A DNA stretch of 64,000 bases from Paramecium sonneborni (taxonomy: Eukaryota; Ciliophora; Oligohymenophorea; Peniculida; Parameciidae): assembly GCA_905182985.1 (NCBI GenBank), contig CAJJDN010000031.1, forward strand, positions 94,508 through 158,507. The letters are read 5' to 3'. Of this stretch, positions 24,653 to 34,349 are shown one piece after another; position 1 is the first letter of the stretch; each line of letters opens with the position of its first letter. The position numbers were made by a program, and so were the translations under genes. A model generated the notes under the pieces. The model made no database searches. It saw nothing but the letters and a program-made list of their open reading frames with translations, and was not told the DNA's origin.

Positions 24653-27012
24653 ATGAATATTTCCAAATATGTCATTTTGTTTTGTGTGTTATTAATTAAT
24701 AACGCAGGGTATCATTCAATCTAATTATAGATTTACTACTTAAAATCTATCAAATAAATATTAAGATGTCGACTATGATTTTGGAATTGAATAAAATAAT
24801 TAAATTTCTTTAATCAAACAAAAATAACTAAACAAATATGATTAAACTTTAGTAGATTTGCAAACTCAAATGATTCAAAATAATAATTAAGAATTAGAAG
24901 ATTTTAATATGTTGATGTAAACAAATATTAAGAATGTTTCATCCAATGCTTTAGAATAGAATGTTTCAGAAATATTAAATGCTAATGAATATCAAAATTT
25001 ATAAGATATATAATCCAAAGATTTATAATAATCATAATTATTAATAAGCGAAGATTATGAAGTATATGATATTGTAAATCCAGAAGAAGAGGTTACCTAA
25101 ATTTCTTAGGAAAAATTTAGTAATGTTAATCCATAAATTAATTAAGGAGAAGATAATTATTAAAATAGAGAGGAATCTAAAATATAAGAAGCAGTTCAGA
25201 ATATTACTGAAAACTAAAAAACTTTTAGTAATGAAACAGGTTATATCAGCGATTCACCTTTAGATATTAATCTATCTAATAATTAGGAGGATATAATTAA
25301 TAGCTTAAGCAAAAAGGATGATTAATTAAATTATGATAATTCCACTTCTAATACTATTAATTAAACAATAGACTCTTCTTAAAATCAATATTTAAAATAA
25401 AAATTACCCTTGAAAGAATATGATGATAATATTAATCAAAATCAAATGAATAATTAAGATATAGAAGAATTAAGTAATAAAAATTAAGAGTAGGAAAGTT
25501 TATCAAATCCTTAAAATACTTCCTAAAATAATCTAAATGATTATGATAATTAAGGTTCGAGCAAAGATTATTAACAACAAAAAACTTAGGATTCCTTACA
25601 TTAAGGTTACATTATTTAAAATAACGTTGAAACAGATGATTACTTAAAAGATATTCAAAATGATGAAAAATCTTCTGTATTGTAGTAGAATCTATAAAAT
25701 AAATTACAATAAGAAGAAGAGTATTTAAAATAGTTAAAAATTATTAAATAAGAAGATGAAAATTAATTAAAAGACATAGAAGAAAAAGAAAAATTCATAC
25801 GCGATTCAGAATAAAATGAAGAATAATAAATAATTTAGATAAATAAACAACTTTAAATTCATGAAAATTAATTACAAGAAATGGTTACTCAAAATGAAAA
25901 TGATTAAAATTTCATAAATAATGAATAAGAAATTAATGATTAAACTTAATTTCGACCTTATGAAGGTTAAGAACTAATTATTTCTTCAGAAGTAAATTAT
26001 GATGAAGGAAATATTGAACAATTTGAAAATACAGAAGAAATGATAGTTGAAACATATCAAAAATTATATGAACAAAATGATGATTATAAATAAGACAATT
26101 AAGATTATTAAATAAAATCTGAAGAAAATTTTTAATAAAGTGATTTTTCGGTAGGTAATTAGGAAAATACATTAGATGAAAAATTTGATAAATCAATACC
26201 TGCAGAACCATAAGAAATATCAATTGATTTGAATTTAACCTCTGAAACCTCTTAATCTAAAATCTATTTAAGCAAAGACATATTAATATATGCAAATGAC
26301 TAATAAAAATCTGATATTAAATCTGGATTACCAAAAATTGGTTAGACTCAAAAAGCTAATCCTGAAGAAAAATTAACCAAATATGAAGATAAAGAAAACA
26401 TGAATGAGAATCTCTAAAATACTTTACATGTAGAATAATAAAATGAAAACAAGGAGGTTAATAATGATTTAAATGAAAAAGTGAGTAGCAATATATAAGA
26501 TGAAAAGAAGTAAATTATTAATACTGAATTAAATAATTCATATCTTAGGGAACCATAGTTTGATGAGAAATCTTAATAAAATGTTAATCCTTAAATCAAT
26601 TTAACTCAAAACAATAAATAAGAATTTGCTTAAATTTAAAATTTTAGTAGCAATATAATAATTTAATCAGATAATTTGCTAACTTTTTAAGTGAAGAAAT
26701 ATCAAAATTAAAATCAATAATTTCTAAACGAATAATCATTTTAACAGATTTAATAATAATTGACAAAAAATAATTTAAGAGGATCTAAGAAGAGCTAATC
26801 AGATTTTTTAAGTTCTATATTTGTTTCTTAAAGTATGTAAACAAAATAATTAATATTACTTAGAAGATAAAGAGAACACTAATAATTCTTATGATGGAAA
26901 TGCTTAAAATTCATAAAGATTTAAATTAGATGAACAAAATTAAATTGAAATTCAGGATTCTATTCATTAGATGACACTTAACAAACAAAATGAAGATTTA
27001 TTTAGATCATGA
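24653..27012 (+). CDS. Secreted or membrane-associated Q/N/E-rich protein
   Basis: Three exons (24653-24708, 24731-26832, 26864-27012), introns 22 and 31 nt, 768 residues. The first exon encodes a clear signal peptide (MNISKYVILFCVLLINNAG); the first intron sits just at its end. The rest is almost wholly low-complexity: Asn, Gln, Asp, Glu and Lys rich, with heptad-like coiled-coil stretches around 25680-25960 (EEEYLKQLKIIKQEDENQLK). No cysteine framework or transmembrane helix is visible after the signal. Function unknown; a secreted, granule or alveolar matrix component is possible but not shown. Confidence 0.72.
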
Positions 27013-27133
27013 GAATTTAAATTTTCAAGGTAAAATCTGAAAATTAATTATATATTTAGAATTGAATTTTAAGTATAATTTTATTATATAAAAATGAACT
27101 AAAGTAATTGGTGAAAAACACATTAATTTTTTT

Positions 27134-28249
27134 ATGATACTACTCTTTCAATAAGGTACTTCCTACAATCCAGAATATAATAAGAAACCTATTAAGCCAA
27201 ATTCTTCCTCATAAGTTATACTTAAAGCTATGCATGCATCTTTGTATAATAAATATTCCTATGCTCAAAATTACTACTATACTAATAATCTTAATATGAT
27301 AATTATGAACTAAGGTAAACCATCAATTATTCACATTTATGATAAAGAATACTTTGAATGTAAAGAGTATTTGAGTAAATATCATGATAAGGAAGTAAAA
27401 AATAAATTAAAGAAACTAATATTTATAAATCAATAATATTTGAATGCTCCGAGATATTTTTTAGAACCTATAAGTTTAGATCTTTTAGTTGATAAGAATT
27501 ATACAAAAAAAAGAAAGTTAAGATAAAGAATTCTATAATAAAAATAATAGACTCAATATTCTACTAATAAATTTAATTTAGTAAATTAATTTCTAAAGAT
27601 GAAATTGATTAGCTATGATCCCATTTTGAAAGATTTGAATGATTCGAAACCTACAACAATGTAATTTGTTGATATGTTAAAAGAATATAATATTTTTAAT
27701 AAATAGTAGAAGAGTACTTAATTTCTATTAGAAATGGAATAGCATCAAAAGTAATCAGCTTTTGATGAGAATGTAAAAATAAAACAGTTTAATTAAATTG
27801 TGTCTTTTAATAAAAATTCAAATTTATCAGGATCGACTAGGCTGTCTAGCACAAGAATTCAGAAAGAGTCAAATATAAGAAATATATTAATGCAACATTA
27901 TTAATCAGTCAATTATTAGAATTTTTTAAATCAAAGAATTTAACCTTATGTTTAATAAAATTAAAATCAGAATAAACCTGTTTTAAAGAATATAATAAAT
28001 TAAGAGAATGTTTAAAAAGGCAATAATTAAAGTTAGTTTGCTTAGTATAAAAAGAAATAACCAAAACCTATTGATGTGATGATGGAATCAACAAAAATTT
28101 TATAATCATAGCAATTATAAATACAAAGTAGTAGAGGAAATCCAGAGACAAAAAATGTGTAATCTAAACCATTTTTTAGTCCAAAAGGATCAGTAAAACC
28201 CAATATCAATTTTCGGAAATTACACTCAAATGTTACTAAAATAAGATGA
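27134..28249 (+). CDS. Unknown protein, single exon
   Basis: 371 codons, ATG at 27134, TGA at 28247-28249, no intron needed. The N-terminal third is mixed (AMHASLYNKYSYAQNYYYTN, IIHIYDKEYFECKEYLSKYH) and may be folded; the remainder is Q/N/K-rich with an S-rich linker (NLSGSTRLSSTRIQKES) and a basic C terminus. No known domain recognised. It lies 121 bp after the secreted protein gene and 87 bp before the aldehyde dehydrogenase gene, all on the plus strand. Confidence 0.65.
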
Positions 28250-28336
28250 TACTTCATATTATAATTATATATTTTATATTATGTAAGCAATTCTCTGTTT
28301 ATCTCGATTTGATGACACAAATAAATAATAAATAAA

Positions 28337-29993
28337 ATGCAAAAATTTAGAAATATCGCATCTTTTTCTTCAATTCCATCATATTTTACTCTAGACCCAT
28401 ATTAATTGTAAAAAAAGTCATATAATAAATTAGATCATCTAGAAATTCTTATAAGGTATAAAATTTTTTGGGTGGAAAATGGATTAATTCTGATAAGTAT
28501 GAATAAATAATAGATCCTCTTAATGGTGAGCCATTTATTTAAGTTCCAGATAGTTAAGATAAAGACTTACTATAGGAATATATAAAATCAGCAAAAGATT
28601 GTCCAATTAGTGGATTGCATAATCCATTAAAAAATCCATAAAGGTATTAAGTTTATGGAGAAGTGTGTCATAAAATAGCAGCAGAATTAAAAAAAAAAGA
28701 AGTTCATGATTTTTTTGTGAAATTGATTTAAAGAGTTGTGCCAAAACATTATGCATAAGCATCAGGAGAAGTAGTAGTGACAGAAAGATTTTTTTAAAAT
28801 TTTAGTGGTGATTAACCTCGTTTTTTAACAAGATCATTTAATGTAGCAGGAGATCGTGATGGATAATAATCAACAGGATATAGATGGCCTTATGGATCTT
28901 GTGCAATAATAGCTCCATTTAATTTTCCACTAGAAATACCAAGTTTATAAATATTTGGTGCATTGATGACAGGAAATAAAGTATTCTTCAAAGGAGATAA
29001 TAGAGTAAATGTAGTAATGGAATAAATGTTAAGATTGGCATTACATTGTGGTTTACCAGAAAAAGATATAGATATGTTATTTGCAGATGGAAAACAAACT
29101 GAATATATTTTAAAAAAGGGAAATTTCCGTATGACATAATTTACAGGATCATCTATTATTGCTGAACATTTAACAAAAGTATTGAATGGAAAGATAAGAA
29201 TTGAAGATGCTGGATTTGATTGGAAAATACTTGGTCCAGATGTACCAGATGTAGATACTTAAAATTATGTTGCTTGGTAATCTGATTAAGATGCTTATGG
29301 AAGTACAGGTTAGAAATGTTCAGCATAAAGTATTCTATTTGTTCATGAGAATTGGGTTTAAGCAAAGTTTTTAGATAAAATTCAGCAATTAGCTAGTACG
29401 AGAAATTTAAATGATCTAAGTTTAGGTCCAATAATAACTTGGAATAATTCTAAAATAGAATAGCATATTAAATCTATATTAGAAATTCCTGGAACTAAAA
29501 TATTGTTTGGTGGTTAAGAATTAAAAAATCATTAAATTCCATCAGTTTATGGTGCATATGAGGCAACAGCTGTTTATGTCCCATTAAATGAAATATTGAA
29601 TAATAAATAGGTGACAAAAGAATTATTTGGACCATTTTAGATTGTTACAACATATTCTTCAAATTAAATAGATGATGTTTTAAAAATTATAAATTAGTTT
29701 GAGAATCATTTAACAGCTGGTATAGTGAGTAATGATGTAAATTTCTTAAGATATGTTTAATCAAATACAACAAATGGAGTAACATATAGGTAAATAGAGA
29801 TGATAATATTTTTAGTGGTATAAGAGCAAGAACTACAGGTGCTCCTTAAAATCATTGGTTTGGACCATGTGGTGATCCAAGAGGAGCAGGTATTGGTACA
29901 CCTGAAGCAATTTTATCAGTATGGACTACTCACAGAGAAATTATTCATGATACATAATTAGCTCCAAGTGGATTCAAAGGATAATAAAGTTGA
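28337..29993 (+). CDS. Delta-1-pyrroline-5-carboxylate dehydrogenase, ALDH12 type (mitochondrial)
   Basis: Three exons (28337-28407, 28434-29789, 29816-29993), both introns 26 nt ending TAG; 534 residues, close to plant ALDH12A1. N terminus MQKFRNIASFSSIPSYF looks like a mitochondrial presequence. Motifs: FNFPLEIPSLQIFGALMTGN, FTGSS, RIEDAGFDWKILGPDV, the catalytic cysteine in GSTGQKCSAQS, ELFGPFQIVT and the C-terminal RTTGAPQNHWFGPCGDPRGAG. The enzyme oxidises glutamate semialdehyde/P5C to glutamate with NAD+, the second step of proline breakdown. The closeness to the plant-type subfamily, including RTTGAPQNHWFGP, is striking. The 3' end from 29591 is repeated twice more downstream by assembly duplication. 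Confidence 0.95.
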
Positions 29994-30127
29994 ACAAAAT
30001 TAAACCATGTAAACAATATAAAATTAATTGTATATCATTCTAATTGATTTCATGATCTAGCCCAATCTAATAATTTGAAGGCATCCTACCATCTATGATC
30101 AACTGATCTACAATTTAAAAGTACAAT
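29591..30127. repeat. Direct repeat copy A flanking the N gap (unmerged contig overlap)
   Basis: 537 bp identical to 30937-31473 (offset 1,346). It ends exactly where the N run begins. Confidence 0.9.
30050..30127 (-). pseudogene. 3' end of the S11 peptidase gene, cut by the gap
   Basis: The last 26 codons (including TGA at 30050-30052) of the carboxypeptidase-like gene, ending ...KLLDWARS. It is truncated by the assembly gap; the complete locus is at 32865-34144. Confidence 0.8.
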
Positions 30128-30936
30128 NNNNNNNNNNNNNNNNNNNNNNNNNNNNNNNNNNNNNNNNNNNNNNNNNNNNNNNNNNNNNNNNNNNNNNNNN
30201 NNNNNNNNNNNNNNNNNNNNNNNNNNNNNNNNNNNNNNNNNNNNNNNNNNNNNNNNNNNNNNNNNNNNNNNNNNNNNNNNNNNNNNNNNNNNNNNNNNNN
30301 NNNNNNNNNNNNNNNNNNNNNNNNNNNNNNNNNNNNNNNNNNNNNNNNNNNNNNNNNNNNNNNNNNNNNNNNNNNNNNNNNNNNNNNNNNNNNNNNNNNN
30401 NNNNNNNNNNNNNNNNNNNNNNNNNNNNNNNNNNNNNNNNNNNNNNNNNNNNNNNNNNNNNNNNNNNNNNNNNNNNNNNNNNNNNNNNNNNNNNNNNNNN
30501 NNNNNNNNNNNNNNNNNNNNNNNNNNNNNNNNNNNNNNNNNNNNNNNNNNNNNNNNNNNNNNNNNNNNNNNNNNNNNNNNNNNNNNNNNNNNNNNNNNNN
30601 NNNNNNNNNNNNNNNNNNNNNNNNNNNNNNNNNNNNNNNNNNNNNNNNNNNNNNNNNNNNNNNNNNNNNNNNNNNNNNNNNNNNNNNNNNNNNNNNNNNN
30701 NNNNNNNNNNNNNNNNNNNNNNNNNNNNNNNNNNNNNNNNNNNNNNNNNNNNNNNNNNNNNNNNNNNNNNNNNNNNNNNNNNNNNNNNNNNNNNNNNNNN
30801 NNNNNNNNNNNNNNNNNNNNNNNNNNNNNNNNNNNNNNNNNNNNNNNNNNNNNNNNNNNNNNNNNNNNNNNNNNNNNNNNNNNNNNNNNNNNNNNNNNNN
30901 NNNNNNNNNNNNNNNNNNNNNNNNNNNNNNNNNNNN
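30128..30936. other. Assembly gap of 809 N
   Basis: Undetermined bases. Since both flanks share the same 537 bp, the real distance is probably zero. Confidence 0.95.
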
Positions 30937-31339
30937 AAATATTGAATAATAAATAGGTGACAAAAGAATTATTTGGACCATTTTAGATTGTTACAACATA
31001 TTCTTCAAATTAAATAGATGATGTTTTAAAAATTATAAATTAGTTTGAGAATCATTTAACAGCTGGTATAGTGAGTAATGATGTAAATTTCTTAAGATAT
31101 GTTTAATCAAATACAACAAATGGAGTAACATATAGGTAAATAGAGATGATAATATTTTTAGTGGTATAAGAGCAAGAACTACAGGTGCTCCTTAAAATCA
31201 TTGGTTTGGACCATGTGGTGATCCAAGAGGAGCAGGTATTGGTACACCTGAAGCAATTTTATCAGTATGGACTACTCACAGAGAAATTATTCATGATACA
31301 TAATTAGCTCCAAGTGGATTCAAAGGATAATAAAGTTGA
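30937..31339 (+). pseudogene. Duplicate 3' part of the ALDH gene (probable assembly duplicate)
   Basis: Copy of 29591-29993, including the 26-nt intron and the TGA. It has no 5' part and starts at the edge of the N run. Confidence 0.88.
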
Positions 31340-31473
31340 ACAAAATTAAACCATGTAAACAATATAAAATTAATTGTATATCATTCTAATTGATTTCATG
31401 ATCTAGCCCAATCTAATAATTTGAAGGCATCCTACCATCTATGATCAACTGATCTACAATTTAAAAGTACAAT
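30937..31473. repeat. Direct repeat copy B of 29591-30127
   Basis: Same 537 bp as before the N run; the sequence continues into the carboxypeptidase gene. Confidence 0.9.
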
Positions 31474-32678
31474 AATTAAAGAATTTTAATTGTCTTCATA
31501 GTATTCAACAACGCATGGACCAGCTTCTTTAGTTATACCAGTCTTAACTCCTCTAAATCCTTAGTATAACATTTTATTTGTATTTTCCCAAAAAATTTCT
31601 TTAGATTCACCAAATTTATCTTCTATTTCACTGTAATAGATTTTTGTTTTGACAATGCTTGCAAATTGTAGATTTTACATAGCATGATAAGTCAAGATAC
31701 CAATGTCATAAGCAGAAGAATAATTAGTTTCATGATACAAGCCTTTTTTGTTAAATAATAAAATACCATGAGGATTAGCATAGGATGTAGATTCCATTCC
31801 AATATCTAAGGCATTTTGATTCATTTGTAAAATAAAGTCACAACTTTTCTTAAGTTCAAAATTATATTATAGGGTGATAGCAGCATCATTGCCAGATGGT
31901 AACATTAGACCATAGAGCAGATCTCTAATGCTGAGTTTATCATCACTTGAGAGTTGAGCTGATGTTCCTCCAATCCTTTCTGCCTATATTTATGCTATGA
32001 ACTACTTTTTCAGGTACTGTGAAATATGTATTATCAAGGTCTAAATTAAATTACTACGTGAGTTTGAGTGCTAACCAACAAGTCATTATTTTAGTGATTG
32101 AAGCCATTTGTCTGCTTTTATATTGATTATGACCATTAATTAATTAACCATTCTTTCCATTAATGATACACCAACTTTATGCAGACACCAATGGAATGTC
32201 CATAGGAACAATAGAAATTTATTAAGGTAACATTTATTTAGCTCTAGTTATAGCAGTCTTAGGTTTGACCGGAGATGATTATTATTGTTTTTCTACACTT
32301 TTTTTAGAATAGAAAGAATTGTTAGCAGTAGAATTTAATTGTTTAATCTTACTGTTTTTTGAATTGCTATACATATGAAATCTTTTAGTTTCATTGATGG
32401 TTGTCTTCTGCTTTTTATAATCTACTTCTTTATATTATTATTGTTTTGGTTGTATGATAGAAACCTTTCTAACTGAAAACTTATCTAAAGGTTCAATAGA
32501 TCCAATCAATACTTTACTTATGCTCTTTGAATATTCTCTGAGACAAAATTAATGCACTGTTCATATTCTCAGTTTAAGGTGACCAAATAAGTTGATGGCG
32601 ATAATTGTTTGAATTTGTAGGTTGATATTTTAGATAAAGAGCTTGATATTTGTTTTCTGGGTAATCTTACTTCATGTA
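31211..32678. repeat. Direct repeat copy A flanking the N at 32679 (unmerged contig overlap)
   Basis: 1,468 bp recurring at 32680-34147 (offset 1,469), covering the ALDH 3' end and the whole peptidase gene. It ends exactly at the single N. Confidence 0.9.
31396..32675 (-). pseudogene. Duplicate copy of the S11 peptidase gene (probable assembly duplicate)
   Basis: Same sequence as 32865-34144, from ATG (32673-32675) to TGA (31396-31398); its intron copy is 31984-32005. It ends three bases before the N at 32679. Best regarded as the same gene assembled twice rather than a tandem duplicate. Confidence 0.85.
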
Positions 32679-32679
32679 N
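32679..32679. other. Assembly gap (single N)
   Basis: One ambiguous base between two identical 1,468-bp segments. Confidence 0.95.
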
Positions 32680-32808
32680 CCATGTGGTGATCCAAGAGGA
32701 GCAGGTATTGGTACACCTGAAGCAATTTTATCAGTATGGACTACTCACAGAGAAATTATTCATGATACATAATTAGCTCCAAGTGGATTCAAAGGATAAT
32801 AAAGTTGA
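32680..32808 (+). pseudogene. Third copy of the ALDH 3' end (probable assembly duplicate)
   Basis: Copy of the final exon part of the P5C dehydrogenase (equivalent to 31211-31339), ending in TGA at 32806-32808. Confidence 0.88.
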
Positions 32809-32864
32809 ACAAAATTAAACCATGTAAACAATATAAAATTAATTGTATATCATTCTAATTGATT

Positions 32865-34144
32865 TCATGATCTAGCCCAATCTAATAATTTGAAGGCATC
32901 CTACCATCTATGATCAACTGATCTACAATTTAAAAGTACAATAATTAAAGAATTTTAATTGTCTTCATAGTATTCAACAACGCATGGACCAGCTTCTTTA
33001 GTTATACCAGTCTTAACTCCTCTAAATCCTTAGTATAACATTTTATTTGTATTTTCCCAAAAAATTTCTTTAGATTCACCAAATTTATCTTCTATTTCAC
33101 TGTAATAGATTTTTGTTTTGACAATGCTTGCAAATTGTAGATTTTACATAGCATGATAAGTCAAGATACCAATGTCATAAGCAGAAGAATAATTAGTTTC
33201 ATGATACAAGCCTTTTTTGTTAAATAATAAAATACCATGAGGATTAGCATAGGATGTAGATTCCATTCCAATATCTAAGGCATTTTGATTCATTTGTAAA
33301 ATAAAGTCACAACTTTTCTTAAGTTCAAAATTATATTATAGGGTGATAGCAGCATCATTGCCAGATGGTAACATTAGACCATAGAGCAGATCTCTAATGC
33401 TGAGTTTATCATCACTTGAGAGTTGAGCTGATGTTCCTCCAATCCTTTCTGCCTATATTTATGCTATGAACTACTTTTTCAGGTACTGTGAAATATGTAT
33501 TATCAAGGTCTAAATTAAATTACTACGTGAGTTTGAGTGCTAACCAACAAGTCATTATTTTAGTGATTGAAGCCATTTGTCTGCTTTTATATTGATTATG
33601 ACCATTAATTAATTAACCATTCTTTCCATTAATGATACACCAACTTTATGCAGACACCAATGGAATGTCCATAGGAACAATAGAAATTTATTAAGGTAAC
33701 ATTTATTTAGCTCTAGTTATAGCAGTCTTAGGTTTGACCGGAGATGATTATTATTGTTTTTCTACACTTTTTTTAGAATAGAAAGAATTGTTAGCAGTAG
33801 AATTTAATTGTTTAATCTTACTGTTTTTTGAATTGCTATACATATGAAATCTTTTAGTTTCATTGATGGTTGTCTTCTGCTTTTTATAATCTACTTCTTT
33901 ATATTATTATTGTTTTGGTTGTATGATAGAAACCTTTCTAACTGAAAACTTATCTAAAGGTTCAATAGATCCAATCAATACTTTACTTATGCTCTTTGAA
34001 TATTCTCTGAGACAAAATTAATGCACTGTTCATATTCTCAGTTTAAGGTGACCAAATAAGTTGATGGCGATAATTGTTTGAATTTGTAGGTTGATATTTT
34101 AGATAAAGAGCTTGATATTTGTTTTCTGGGTAATCTTACTTCAT
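32865..34144 (-). CDS. D-alanyl-D-alanine carboxypeptidase-like serine peptidase (family S11)
   Basis: About 410 residues; ATG at 34142-34144, TGA at 32865-32867. All three penicillin-binding-protein motifs are present in order: SxxK in QMASITKIMTC, SGN in LLYGLMLPSGNDAAITL, and KTG in GFRGVKTGITKEAGPC, then a C terminus (HRWQDAFKLLDWARS) as in bacterial DacA-type enzymes. These cleave the terminal D-Ala of peptidoglycan peptides; in a bacterivorous ciliate a digestive role is possible. A 22-nt intron (33453-33474) is needed. A second frame change near residue 45 (about 33985-34050) could not be explained by a clean intron, so the 5' part is provisional. No signal peptide is seen with this start. 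The N-terminal ~130 residues are unlike bacterial enzymes. Confidence 0.82.
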
Positions 34145-34349
34145 GTATTATATTTAAATAAATTACTGATTTACTGCTGTAAATATTAATAATGAAATTT
34201 GGATTACAAAAAATAATTTAATTGAGAGAAGTACTTCTAATTAATAGAAGTGCAATCTTTGAGTAGTAATGTATTGTGTTTAAATATATATTTGTAGAAG
34301 TTACATGGATAAATGAATATAAATATATATAAATAATAAATAATAACTG

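Larger units (their letters stand above)
32680..34147. repeat. Direct repeat copy B of 31211-32678
   Basis: Same 1,468 bp; continues into unique sequence at 34148. Confidence 0.9.

Noticed and set aside
30115..30981. Long minus-strand frame across the N run
   Set aside because: It consists almost wholly of undetermined bases and is not evidence of a gene.
33453..33485. A longer 34-nt intron from GTACCTGAAAAAG in the S11 gene
   Set aside because: The 22-nt intron 33453-33474 sharing the same acceptor keeps the better peptide (YFTVPEKAERIGGTSA) and fits the typical intron size; the longer one is possible but less likely.
31396..34144. Two S11 peptidase genes as a tandem duplication
   Set aside because: The copies are identical including intergenic DNA and the boundaries fall exactly on N positions, so assembly duplication explains them better.
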